A stretch of DNA of 64,000 bases from Chaetomium olivaceum (GCA_039881045.1 JAYWVB010000081.1:50026-114025); one strand, 5' to 3'. Counted from the stretch's first letter, positions 54,301 to 64,000 are shown. A program made the numbers and translations. Notes: generated by a model from the letters alone, not told the origin.

Positions 54301-57300
54301 GCGGCAACCCACTGAACGTCGACGCACTGCAGACGGAAGTAACATGGGACTGGCTGGATCGCGTCCTCAACCGGTGCCAACGGCATCATTGCTCGTCCAC
54401 CTACTGTTTGCGCATCAACAAACGCGCGGCGTAACTGGCAGAGAAGAACGGCGAGCCGGGCCCCGAACCGGAATGCCGGTTTCTGTTTCCCCGCCCGCAT
54501 CGAGAGGAAGCCGGCCTGGTTAGAAGGCCGGGCAAGACGTGGTGGTCGTTTGAGGCGGTACGGAACGACTCCCACATGAACCAGTATAACCGGCTCATCA
54601 CGCTCTGCTGGCTGGCCAACACCGACATCTCGCCGTGCACCGGGATCGAGGCGGTGATCAACTACGCCGCCAAATACTGCAGCAAGACCGAGACCAAGAC
54701 CAGCACGTACGCCGAGATCGCCGGGGCCATATTGCCACACGTCTCGGACAGGAACCCCATGCTGTCGTTTGTTTCGAGGATGATGAACAAGTTAATCGGC
54801 GAGAGGGATTACTCCGCACAGGAGACGTGCCACATCCTCCTCAAGCTACCCCTCTACCAGGACAGCCGCGTTGTGATTAGCGTCGACTGCCGACCGGCTG
54901 ACAGGCATAACCGGTTGGCAGAATTCTCCGAAGCGGATGAGGCTGTCCAGACGAAGAAGACGTCGTACGAGAAATACCTGGAACGGCCTAGTGACATGGA
55001 GGCGGTGTCGTATTTCAGGTTCCTGGAGACGTGGAACTTCCAATCGCCAAACCCGGGCAACTGGAGGGAATGGCGCCCACCCGCTCGGCCCAGGGTGTTG
55101 TATTACTTCCCGCGGTACACGCCGGTCCATGGGCACGTACAGTTCGAGGACTTCTGCCGGGTCAAGCTTATGCTGGCACATCCTCATCGGGAATGCGGCG
55201 GCTTTCTAACCCTCGACGGTACCCGTTTCTCAGGCTACGTGGCGGCATACGAGCACTGCTTGGAGCACCATGAACATGAGGATGACCACTACGGAGAGGC
55301 GGAAGCGCCGGAACCCGCGGCTGACGAGGACGAGTTCCGGGCTGTACCCTTCCAGGAAGATATCAGTCTCGAAGACTGGCAGGAGCTCGCACGCATGGTG
55401 CCTGAGCTCCAGCCAGAACACGAGGAGATCGACCTACTGACTAGGCGAGATATCGACATCAGGTACGACTGGCATCCCCACATCGGCCGGTATATCGATG
55501 AACGGTTCGACAGCGGCAAATACTGGGATCTTCTCAAAATCGAGCACCCCAGTATGGCGGGAGATGTCGAACACATTCCTCTGAAGGCCCGGGATACCCT
55601 CAACCGGGAACAGAGGATCGTGTACGACACTATTATGGGCCACCTAGAACGGGATAACGTACCGCCCATCCTGTTGCATGTTGACGGCGGCGGAGGCACC
55701 GGGAAGTCGTACATGGTCAACATGCTGTCGTCTCACCTCCAGCAAACTCTCCCCGGCCGAAAATCGCCCATTCTCCGTACCGCACCCACCGGGGTCGCGA
55801 GCAACCAGATCAACGGCCAGACGCTGCACTCCCTCCTCCGCTTGCCTATCGATGGCAACTACCGCCCGTTGACCGAAACACCCACTGTTTTGGGGAATCT
55901 ACAGCGTGTTTTTGCGGGTGTACGTTATCTCGTCATCGACGAAAAGAGCATGCTGGGGCTCAAGACTCTGGGTTGGATCGATCGGCGGCTCCGCGAGATC
56001 TTTCCGGAGAAGAACGACTTCTTTTTCGGCGGCTTGAGCGTCATTCTGATCGGAGACTTCTTCCAGCTGCCGCCGGTGCTGAACAAGCCGATCTATGCCG
56101 AGTACGACAGGTCGATGAAGGAGATGGAGGTTGCTGGTCTCAATGCCTACCGCGCCTTCGAGCACTCGGTCTTCTTAGAGACGATCCAGCGGCAACAGGG
56201 GGCGGACCAGGCCGGGTTCCGCGACACCTTGGTCGAGCTCAGACAGGCTCGGATGTCGGTCACGGGGTGGGAGCTGTTAGTCTCCCGGTGTGCGTCCAAT
56301 CTCTCACCCAGAGTACAAGCCGGTTTCGCGAACGCCGTACGCATTTATCCGACGATAGAAAAGGTGCGGGCTTATAATCATGACCACATGGTCGACCTGA
56401 ACTCTCCGGCCCTGTACGTAGAGGCTACCCACCAAGGCGACGGCGCAAGTAAGGCCGAGTCGAAAGACGCCGGTAATCTGTCGAGCCGCTTCCCGGTATG
56501 CATCGGCGCCAGAGTTATGTTGACCAGGAATATCTGGAACCCGGTGGGCCTGGTGAACGGCGCCCAAGGCACGGTACACGATATCGGCTGGGTGGAAGGG
56601 GCGGACCCCGTGCGGGATCCGCCGTTGGTCATCATGGTGGCCCTCGACAAGCATACGGGGCCGCCGTACTACACAAGAGACGTAGAGCTTCAGGACGGGC
56701 AGGGCAGGTTGGTGGTCCCGATCCTGCAGGTGAGGCAAGACTTCACCCTGAAGAACAAGACGTGCAGCCGCACACAGTTCCCCCTAGTGGTCGCGTACGC
56801 TATCACGGTGCACAAGTCCCAGGGGATCACGCTGCCCAAGGTGGTGTGCGACATCTCGGAGCGCGAGTTCGCTTCCGGGTTGTCATACGTGGCCGTCTCC
56901 CGGGCGTCGAGGCTGGACGGGGTGATGTTCGACGTACCATTCGACCGAAGCCGAGTGAACCGGGACCCGCCGACTGCTGCCATGCAGAGGAAGCTGGCGG
57001 ATTACGAGAGGCGTTGGAAGGCTAGGTTGCTAGAGCCGCTATACCGACCAAGCAACGTGGAAGCGAGCGATACGGAGAGTTATGTGTGACTACGAATTAA
57101 GCATGTAGAAAATAGCAAGCAGTTTGGCCGAACAATATTGGACTCCGGACAGATATTGGCGCTTCGTCTCTCCCGTACTTAATAACAATAAATTAGCTCG
57201 ATTGTCCTCCAGAGAGGGACAGGAAAATTGCCAGGAGCGGGAGAGAGGAAGGAAGCGCCCGGTAGCGTAGCGAAGGGCCGCGCGACTGACGAACGAAGCG

Positions 57301-57314
57301 ACGCCAGCAATTTT
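51383..57314 (+). mobile_element. Helitron (Helitron2-like) rolling-circle transposon
   Basis: About 5.9 kb. Near the left end CCTGTCCGGAGGACAAT (51383-51399); near the right end ATTGTCCTCC-AGAGAG-GGACAGG (57201-57223), its inverted counterpart with six extra bases in the middle. The right copy is followed by a palindrome with arms AAAATTGC (57224-57231) and GCAATTTT (57307-57314). Asymmetric subterminal inverted repeats plus a 3' hairpin fit the Helitron2/Helentron type rather than canonical TC...CTRR Helitrons. Exact ends are inferred. The left flank is RIPed DNA next to LINE-A, the right flank is AT-rich. Confidence 0.8.
51645..57089 (+). pseudogene. Helitron Rep-helicase polyprotein, helicase half intact
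   Basis: Starts MEVNGELRICSHRKEKLPIVQF with a CxxC zinc motif (CLACRRK). Intron 51780-51832, then AT-hooks (RKRGRPRKYP, RPPGRPRKQP, RRPRGRPRKN). A second intron, 52865-52915 (51 bp, in frame), joins VNVFT to VRGQQYKYRGHVVHF of the Helitron N-terminal domain. Rep motifs: FITLSPADLHWHDLYRHMP, the HUH site GRGSSHNHGLYWF, and two catalytic tyrosines in NYAAKYCSK. The helicase (frame open 54435-57089) has GGGGTGKSY, YLVIDEKSM, GDFFQLPPV and SYVAVSRASRLDGV, as in PIF1. Lesions: TAG at 52199, frameshift at about 54004, one-base loss in an A-run at about 54096, TAG in DF-CRYEW at about 54117, TAA at 54432. Confidence 0.9.
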
Positions 57315-57410
57315 ATAATCGTTATCTTAAAGTACTATCCTATTAAGAAGATTGAAGAGAATATTAATAGTAGTTTCCTAACCTATTTCTAGATTATTAT
57401 ATTTAAGGTA

Positions 57411-59275
57411 ACGTACTCCACCCCCGGGTCGCGCACACTCCCAAGTCGCGCACTTTTGACCTTGAACCGATAGGAAACATCAATTACACCACCACAACAA
57501 CCGCAATACACTGAAACTATTTTAAATCATGTATATCAGATGTTTCTCCGTCTCCCTGACACGTGCGCGCATTGTGCCCGGGCTTTCCGCACTTACCACA
57601 ACGCCGTGGAGCCGTCGCTGTTCGAGCCCGCCGACCACCATTTTCCCTCGCTTCACGCTCTACCTGTTCCTGCACCTCTCTCTGGGCAAGTATATCATGT
57701 GTATCTCCTACAGTAAGTGATCCTCCAAGACGCACATGTGTTTTTTTGGCCCTTCGGCGCTTGCTCAGTGCCTCATTTGCCTTCTGTAAGGTGACTATCT
57801 CAGCCGTCATTAGGGCCACCGAGTGCGCCAATGCCTGCGTCCCTTTCGCAAGCTGGTCGACAGCAGTGAGAATTGATGTTGGCGAGCTTCCCTGGTGACG
57901 GAAAATCCGATCTTTGATGTACTCGGATTGCGAGACGGTCTCTGTTGGGTTCCGTGGCGTCTGGGAGAACCAAGGATCGGCAGCGGCGGAGGGGGGACCA
58001 GTTGGTGTTGGCATCCGTAACTTGACATCCAGCTTGGATATCACTGACTCGGGGTCAAAAGGCACTAGACCTGCACCTCTGAAACCCCCTTTGTTGTTTC
58101 TCTCGGTCATAGCGGCAAAGTGGGCGGCTTTGAAAGCGAGGAAGAACTCGACCTTGGTGATGTGGTTGATATGCGCTCTGACGAAGTGCTCGATCTGCCG
58201 ACCGTACGCCCTCTTTAGGGCACTGTAACACCCAACATCGAGTGGCTGGATTATATGGGACGAGTGAGCAGGCAGGCCGATGGTGATAATGTTGTTCTCC
58301 TTGCAAAAGGCTTCGAATTCGGCCGACAGGTGACTCTCATGCCCATCAAGCACAATCATCCGATGCACCCCCTTCGTGCGAGACTTCGTGTGCCTATCGA
58401 AGTGTTTTGTTTGATCCATTCTAGGCCGGTCTCATTGTCGGTCCACCCATTGGAAGTTGGCTTAATAGCCCAGTCGAGTGGGAGCTCGCCCTCGGTATAC
58501 CAGTTGGCGAGGTGGTAAGTGCCTTGAACAATAAGAAACGGTGGGAGGCACCACCCTTGGCCGTTGATACACTCAATTGCCGTCGCCCATTCCCGATTAC
58601 CAGGCTGAACTGCCTTGCCTCTTCCACGTCGATCGGCGCGCGTCACTACCATAGCTGCGCAGATGACGCCCATCATGAAGCCGGTCTCGTCGAAGTTGTA
58701 GAAGTCACAGTCGTGGATGCCGTACTTCGCCCTCATGTTGTGCACAAGCTTGAACCACGCGCCAATAAGTTCTGGATCTTCGCAGAGAGCTCTCTGAAAG
58801 TCGTATGCGCGATTGAAACGCGTCTTGAGTTTTGGTTGCCGCTTGACAAACTTCTCGGCCCAGTGCTTGCCGACGCGTCCCCCGTCGCGTTGGGCGAGCA
58901 GCAAATTGGCCATATCTTCAACAGCAGTGTGTCAGGGCGGAAATCCTCGCGTATCTAGGTCCAATATATAATGGACAACTGCCTCCTCTTCAATGGCTGT
59001 CAATCGGTGCGCTGCAGGTCGCGATTCGGGCTTTGGCGTTCGTCTATTCATTCTGTGGCGGAGCGTAGCTTCGGGTACGTTGTAGATTGCTGCAGCTTTC
59101 CGGCGACTAAGTTTCTAATCTCGTCGAATAGCTTCAATTGCCAGGATAACCTGGCTTTCTTTACAGCGAGTTGCCATTGCTGGTCGTAGAGGAATGCTGT
59201 GTAGAAAATGGAAATGTGTGACAGTTAGAAAAGTGCGTCGCTTAGGGGTGTGCGTCCCTTGGGGGTGGATCACGT
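57411..59275 (-). mobile_element. pogo-type DNA transposon, third family (degenerate)
   Basis: 1865 bp, termini ACGTACTCC and (opposite strand) ACGTGATCC, with TA on both sides (57409-57410, 59276-59277). TIR boxes GTCGCGCACACTCCCAA then GTCGCGCACTTTT at the low end, and a diverged pair at the high end. The transposase is readable in two frames: 58913-58420 (FVKRQPKLKTRFNRAYDFQRA, NFDETGFMMG) and from about 58415 down to 57517 (MIVLDGHESHLS, IQPLDVGCYS, CGKCGKPGHNARTC). The one-base shift is at about 58415, and the N-terminal DNA-binding part above 58915 is broken. Confidence 0.88.
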
Positions 59276-59680
59276 TACCTATAAATAATATAATAATAAA
59301 AATAATAATTTTATACCTAAGGACTCGAATATACCCTTCTATATCATAGATAAGAACTTAGGGTTATTATCTAAAATAGTTTAAGTAGATAGTTCTTAAG
59401 TAGATAACTATAAATATATAAGTAACTATTTTCTCTATTACTTTACAGTTTAGTCGCTTTATCCTAGAAAAATAATTATCCTTTTATCGAACTTACTAAA
59501 GTTAGATATAAAACTATTAAAAGCTTCTAGAAACGTTACTTAAATTTTATTATGGTTAATGATTAGAATGGCTGTATAAAATTGATAATAATTATATAGC
59601 TTGAAATAAGTGGTATTTCTATTAGTTTTAGCCCATCTAATAGTAGCTATCTATTCATTAAGTTTGCTTAATATTCTATT
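59276..59680. repeat. AT-rich RIPed filler
   Basis: About 400 bp of TA-rich DNA between the third pogo element and LINE-B. No source recognised. Confidence 0.6.
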
Positions 59681-60830
59681 ATTATTATTATTTCCTACAC
59701 CGATATGCCCTGGGGCGCGCCGGTCCTTCTACTGCTATTTACAAAGGGAACCGTACCGTATAGGCCGGATAAAAACCTCTGTCTACCACTTTGAGACAAC
59801 AATCTGTGAATCCACCATACTACAAAAGAAAGGAGGCCCTTTGCCGGCCTCCGGGCCCTCTAGCCCTCTCCATTCACCGTTTCTAGTTCTAACCGCCTGG
59901 CTAGACTATACTCCGGTAGCCGGCCAGAGTCCATCAGCCAGCTAAGGATCCTCCTAACAAGCCTAACACTTCGGGCCCCTACCCCCCGTAAAACGGTCTG
60001 TAGGTCCCACTGTGACCGAACCTCCCGATGGTCCCACGGCCTCTGCAACGGTGGGTCGGGGCACCAAACCACTAGGTGCTCCACTGTTTCCCTCCCCTCC
60101 CCGCATGCGCAATAGGGAGTATAGACCTCTGGAACCTTAACCCTGAAAAGGTAGTCCCGAAGGCCTATATCCCCTATGCGTGCCTGGGAAAGTAGGGAAC
60201 TCTGGGCGTTTGTTAGGCTCTCGTGCTTCTCTAGGGCCCTGTTGGTAAAAAGAAGAGCTGGGGGGTCCTTATCGGCTATCCTGTCGGCTGGGCCCTGTTG
60301 GCCCTGCCGGTTCCGTTCCCACCGGGCCTGCCAGGCTAGTTCCACTAACTCTTTTGTGTTTGACCCTCTTTTGCTATTACCCCCAATCTTCCACCTCTGG
60401 GCGGCCCACTGGGCTACTGTTGTGGCGGCTGCTTCAGTGGTTGTAGGGCTTTGTGGGCCCTGTCGAGGCCTCGGGCCTCGAGCTCTTCCCCTCTTCTTGA
60501 ACCTCTTATAGACTTTGTTGCATGCTTCGGTTATTAGGTGGCCTGTAGAAGTTCGTTCCGCCCCTGGCCCAGCCCCTGACTGCAGGACCTGTTTTTGTAG
60601 CCGGCTCTCGAAGTCGGCTAGTCGTTTGTTGAGGTATAGGTCTAGTGGTGGCACCCAAGCCTCTGTTTCCAGACATCGGATAGGGGTTGATTGGTAGGCC
60701 CCTACTACTATTCGAAGGCTCCTGTTCTGGGCCTTTGATAGGGCTTGTGCAGGCCCCCTCGGCTCTGTAGCCCCTGGCTTTGTCGGTTGGTGGAAGCTGG
60801 AGGCCCCGTAGGCTATGGCACTGCTATATT
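59681..60830 (-). mobile_element. LINE family B, copy with intact C-terminus
   Basis: 5'-truncated at about 60830 (SAIAYGASSFHQPTK); the frame is open from there to the stop at 59860. It contains CACGEGRETVEHLVVWC and the proper end RRILSWLMDSGRLPEYSLARRLELE, which is out of frame in the other two copies. The ATT tail at 59681-59692 is next to RIPed DNA. Confidence 0.88.
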
Positions 60831-60998
60831 ATTAAGTTTGGTATAAACTTTATTAATAAGGTCCTAGTACTCTACTACTTCATTTTTAAACGTAGTTATC
60901 TTATTCTATAGAGACTTAATAATAGCGTTAAAATTAGTAGTTAAAGTTAGAATTAGTATATCAATATTAGAGCTTGTAATATTTATAGATATATTTTA
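60831..60998 (-). repeat. RIPed Gypsy gag start
   Basis: Matches the gag 5' end (about 44130-44300) with transitions only, minus orientation, interrupted at TA 60997-60998 by the intact pogo element and resuming at 62860. Confidence 0.8.
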
Positions 60999-62859
60999 AC
61001 GTACTTGCATAACGAAGCGCCCACCATAACGAAGCGCCCACTTTTTTACACCTAACAACCTTCCAACTCTATCCTCACTTTTCTCCACACAACAAAATGG
61101 AATCTCTTCCAAAAGAAACTCGTATGATCCTTGCACTTGAAGCTCTCAAGAAAGACCCTAAACTTTCTGTCCGAAAAGCTTCTGCGATCTACGAGGTCTC
61201 ACGAAGCTCGCTCCGCGACCGACGCGCCGGAAAGCAACCACGACGCGAAATACCAGCCAACCTTCGAAAACTGACTGACTTTGAAGAGCAAGTCCTTCTT
61301 GAGAGAGTACTCGACCTTGATGCGCGAGGATTTCAGCCCCAGCTCTCGGACCTTCGAGAAATGGCCGATCGCCTTCGGGCCGCACGCGGCGCGTCGGGCG
61401 TCGGACCCCGATGGGCAAACGGTTTCGTAAAGCGACATTCCAAGGTTACGACGCGTTTCCGACGCCGAATCGATTACAAGAGAGCCCAATGCGAAGATCC
61501 CGACGTAGTAAACGCGTGGTTTCGGCTCGTACGCAACGTAATCGATAAATACGCGATCCAAGAGGGGGACATCTACAACTTCGACGAGACTGGGTTCCAG
61601 ATGGGCATACTTTCGAGTGCAAAGGTCGTGACGAGCTCCGAGCGACGTGGACGGCCTCGCACAAAGCAGCCTGGCAATCGAGAGTGGGTTACGGTGATCC
61701 AAGCTGTGTGTGCGGATGGCTGGGTCGTGCCGCCGTACTTTGTCGTCAAGGGGAAAAACCACCTCCTCCCTTGGTACCAGGACAGCCGGTTCCAGCCCGA
61801 ATGGAGAGTCCATACAAGCGAGAATGGCTGGACAACAAATGAGATTGGCCTCGATTGGCTAAAACATTTCGACGAGGCTACCAAACGCCGTACGAGAGGG
61901 GTACATCGACTGCTCATCCTTGACGGCCACGAAAGCCACCACTCGGTCGACTTCGAAGATTTCTGCAAGGCCAACAACATTGTTACACTTTGCATGCCTC
62001 CCCATTCTTCCCACTTTCTCCAGCCTCTTGATGTTGGGTGTTTTAGTCCGCTCAAGGCCTCGTACGGCAAGCGGATTGAGCAGATGATGCGGATGCAGAT
62101 CACCCACATTACGAAGGAGGGCTTCTTCGACGCGTTTGTCGAGGCATTTCACGCTTCAATCACAGCGAACAACATACGAGCGGGCTTTAGAGCAACTGGC
62201 CTTGTTCCTTTTGACCCTGAATTGGTAGTTTCTTGCCTCGACCCTAAGCCACTTACCCCATCTCCTCCAAACTCGCGTCCCGGAACAGCCTCGACTTGGG
62301 CCCTGAAGACCCCATCCAATGCGTACGACGCGACCAAGAGCTCCATCACTCTCAAGCGGAAGATCGAGAACCATCAAGGTAGCTCTCCGACTCACATTTT
62401 CGACATCATCGACTTGCAGGCCAAGAGCATCTCAAAATTGGCACATGAAATGGTGTTACTCCGAGCTGAGGCCCAGGAACTTCGTACAGCAAATGAGCGA
62501 CTAAGCAAGCGCCGTAGGACAAAGAAAACGCGTCTGCAGGAAGGAGGATCACTTAGTTTACAAGAGGCAAAGGGTTTGATGGCTGACCGGGGACTTGGTG
62601 ATAAGGACTGCGAGGAAACGTCAGGGAGTAGTGGTTGTATAACAGTGGGTGGGCCACGCATTCGGCTCTGCAGCAACTGCAAGAAGCCCGGCCACAATGC
62701 GCGGACATGTCAAGTAGTTTGCGAGATGTCTGAAGACAGTGACTCCGAGTAGTTTCAATTGATTTGAGCTGTTGTGGCTGAATTGACTTACACAAAGTGG
62801 TTGAGGTCCGGGAAAAGTGGGCGCTTCGTTATGGTGGGCGCTTCGTTATGCAAGTACGT
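60999..62859 (+). mobile_element. pogo-type DNA transposon, copy 2 (apparently intact)
   Basis: 1861 bp with TIRs ACGTACTTGC followed by two tandem boxes ATAACGAAGCGCCCACC and ATAACGAAGCGCCCACT, identical at both ends, and TA duplications at 60997-60998 and 62860-62861. It interrupts a heavily RIPed Gypsy 5' region but is itself free of RIP, so it arrived after that RIP episode. Nothing prevents it from being mobile by sequence. Confidence 0.94.
61097..62752 (+). CDS. Intact pogo-type transposase
   Basis: 551 residues, no introns needed. The N-terminal psq/CENP-B-like helix-turn-helix region (LSVRKASAIYEVSRSSLRDRR) is followed by a second DNA-binding segment (GVGPRWANGFVKRHSKVTTR). The DDE nuclease has Asp 163 in YNFDETGFQMG, Asp 276 in LILDGHESHHS and Asp 312 in LQPLDVGCF, i.e. 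a DD35D spacing typical of pogo. Then a Pro/Ser linker, a coiled coil with basic end (ELRTANERLSKRRRTKKTR) and a retroviral-type CCHC knuckle CSNCKKPGHNARTC at 525-538. Start chosen at 61097 (CAAAATGG) after the TIR and a 50-bp leader. Compared with copy 1 it lacks the three stops. Confidence 0.93.
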   Translation: MESLPKETRMILALEALKKDPKLSVRKASAIYEVSRSSLRDRRAGKQPRREIPANLRKLTDFEEQVLLERVLDLDARGFQPQLSDLREMADRLRAARGASGVGPRWANGFVKRHSKVTTRFRRRIDYKRAQCEDPDVVNAWFRLVRNVIDKYAIQEGDIYNFDETGFQMGILSSAKVVTSSERRGRPRTKQPGNREWVTVIQAVCADGWVVPPYFVVKGKNHLLPWYQDSRFQPEWRVHTSENGWTTNEIGLDWLKHFDEATKRRTRGVHRLLILDGHESHHSVDFEDFCKANNIVTLCMPPHSSHFLQPLDVGCFSPLKASYGKRIEQMMRMQITHITKEGFFDAFVEAFHASITANNIRAGFRATGLVPFDPELVVSCLDPKPLTPSPPNSRPGTASTWALKTPSNAYDATKSSITLKRKIENHQGSSPTHIFDIIDLQAKSISKLAHEMVLLRAEAQELRTANERLSKRRRTKKTRLQEGGSLSLQEAKGLMADRGLGDKDCEETSGSSGCITVGGPRIRLCSNCKKPGHNARTCQVVCEMSEDSDSE

Positions 62860-63131
62860 TACCTTTAATCCTAAACTATAATAGAGTTAAAGGGAGTTAG
62901 TATTATATTATAAACCTCTTCCTAAACCTTATCCTATTAGGGTTTAGTCTAATCGAAGGTATCTTATAGAGGTACTAGGCTTAGTATAGCTAAAGGGTAT
63001 ATAATAAAGAGTTATATTAATAGTAGGCTCTTGAGCTTATAGCGAACTATAGCTATAGTTGTAATTACTAGCTGGAGAACTCCTAGAGCTCTCTAGAACA
63101 AGTAACTATATATTTCTATTTAGATAGTGCT
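62860..63131 (-). repeat. RIPed Gypsy leader and LTR
   Basis: Continuation of 60831-60998: gag leader, then from about 62904 an LTR that aligns with the unmutated one at 63136 by C-to-T and G-to-A changes (for example GGGTTTAGTCTAATCGAAGG against GGGTTCAGTCTGATTGAAGG). Only the R/U5 half is present. Confidence 0.85.
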
Positions 63132-63135
63132 TAAA

Positions 63136-63575
63136 TGTGACGAACCTCTCCTGGACCTCGTCCTGTTAGGGTTCAGTCTGATTGAAGGTGTCTTGCAAAG
63201 GTACTAGGTTCGGTGCAGCCAAAAGGTGCACAACAAAGACTTGTCTCAACAGCAGGCTCTCGAGCTTGTAGCGAACTGTAGTTGTGATTGCTAACTGGAG
63301 AACTCCAAGAGCTCTCCAGAACGAGTGACTATATACTATCTAAGTCTCCAGGTACCCCTGTACCTGGATCAAGGAATATTCTCACGAGTCTTCGATCCGT
63401 CTTGGATCATTAGATCGTCCCTCGATCCAATGATCCGTTCCTGATTGGTCCGCCCTGGATCGCGAATCCCCTTCACGATCCGGTTCCCATTGGAGGAGTC
63501 CCTCCCTTGCTGATTGGCGCGGCGCACTGCCAGCGTGCCCCGCCGGGTCGTCTGCATGCGACCATATCCGTGACA
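63136..63575 (-). repeat. Gypsy LTR, variant C (unmutated solo LTR)
   Basis: 440 bp, TGTGACGAACC to CCGTGACA, directly beside the RIPed LTR. U3 has its own GATCC/GGATC palindromes (for example GGATCATTAG...CTCGATCCAATGATCC) and two ATTGG boxes. No internal Gypsy sequence follows within the window. Confidence 0.88.
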
Positions 63576-64000
63576 ACTTTCTTTCCAACATTTGTAGAAC
63601 ATTAGCGGGTATTGTTATATAGACTACGTTAGAGTTTAGTTAGTCAACGTTATATATAAAAGCCGTTCAATATAGAAACCTATATCTCCATTCCCTTGCT
63701 ACGTTAATATAGTATCTTTAGTATGCGGTGAAGGTGGCACATTAAGGGTTTTGACTTTTATTGTTCTTGTGTGGACACTACAAATACTAGGCATACCCAA
63801 GTTTTCTTCAATGCCGACAGTCATAACTGGAATGGCTGGAATTATAAGGTACATCGCTGGCCTCCACACTCTGTCATCGTATGCACATAGCGAAGCTTTC
63901 CGCCCTCGAGGCGGAATTCATGACTATCAGCCCGCCATCATCATGTGCTCCCAAACGCAGAAGATGCTAACTGATCCCATGGCCTCATCAATAACATACC
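63576..64000. other. Window end, probably outside the repeats
   Basis: 63576-63740 is AT-rich. From about 63740 the composition returns to balanced GC and matches none of the repeats in the window. No frame or domain can be supported. Confidence 0.5.

Noticed and set aside
28786..63575. Tandem repeats as a CRISPR array or other prokaryotic system
   Set aside because: All repeats are eukaryotic transposon parts; there are introns and RIP, and no repeat-spacer pattern.

Overview
The window is nuclear DNA of a filamentous ascomycete, most likely a Sordariomycete close to Chaetomiaceae/Sordariales. The reasons are short introns (about 50-85 bp) with GTRNGT donors and CTNAC branch sites, a GC-rich gene half with compact fungal genes (RAD14, striatin, PTR2, MRE11, TAF10), a cellobiose-dehydrogenase-type flavoprotein, and AT-rich transposon relics changed almost only by C-to-T and G-to-A, which is the mark of repeat-induced point mutation (RIP).

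Bases 1-28,800 are ordinary gene-bearing chromosome. In order: a secreted CDH-type flavodehydrogenase without cytochrome domain (minus, runs off the left edge), PHO88/SND3, RAD14/XPA, a striatin (HAM-3/PRO11 type), a secreted A1 aspartic protease, a PTR2 peptide transporter, a POF1-like nucleotidyltransferase (minus), APC10/DOC1 (minus), MRE11, TAF10 and mitochondrial ribosomal protein uS19m (minus). I rebuilt their exons by hand from splice sites and reading phase. Three neighbouring genes (POF1-like, APC10, MRE11) each carry a 1-2 base frame break inside conserved sequence.

Bases 28,800-63,600 are a nested transposon island with no recognisable host gene. It holds chromodomain Ty3/Gypsy parts (gag, pol, an antisense ORF, four unmutated LTRs and several RIPed relics), two Tad-like LINE families that are 5'-truncated and end in ATT/TAA microsatellites, four pogo-type DNA transposon copies (one with an intact 551-aa transposase, one split into two halves in permuted order), a Mutator-like element with perfect 63-bp TIRs, and a nearly complete Helitron. 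AT-rich RIPed DNA fills the spaces. Nesting gives a time order: old Gypsy copies were RIPed first, then pogo elements and LINEs inserted, and unmutated LTRs are also present.

Three observations stand out. (1) The Gypsy LTRs share one R/U5 half, but each copy has its own U3 half built of a different set of short palindromes. (2) The pogo elements keep a fixed TIR layout (terminal ACGT, two tandem ~17-bp boxes, TA duplication) while the box sequence differs between families, and in the two closest copies it differs together with the transposase DNA-binding domain. (3) A pogo element is cut cleanly into two halves that add up to full length, lie in permuted order and are joined to Gypsy gag on one side and Gypsy pol on the other.
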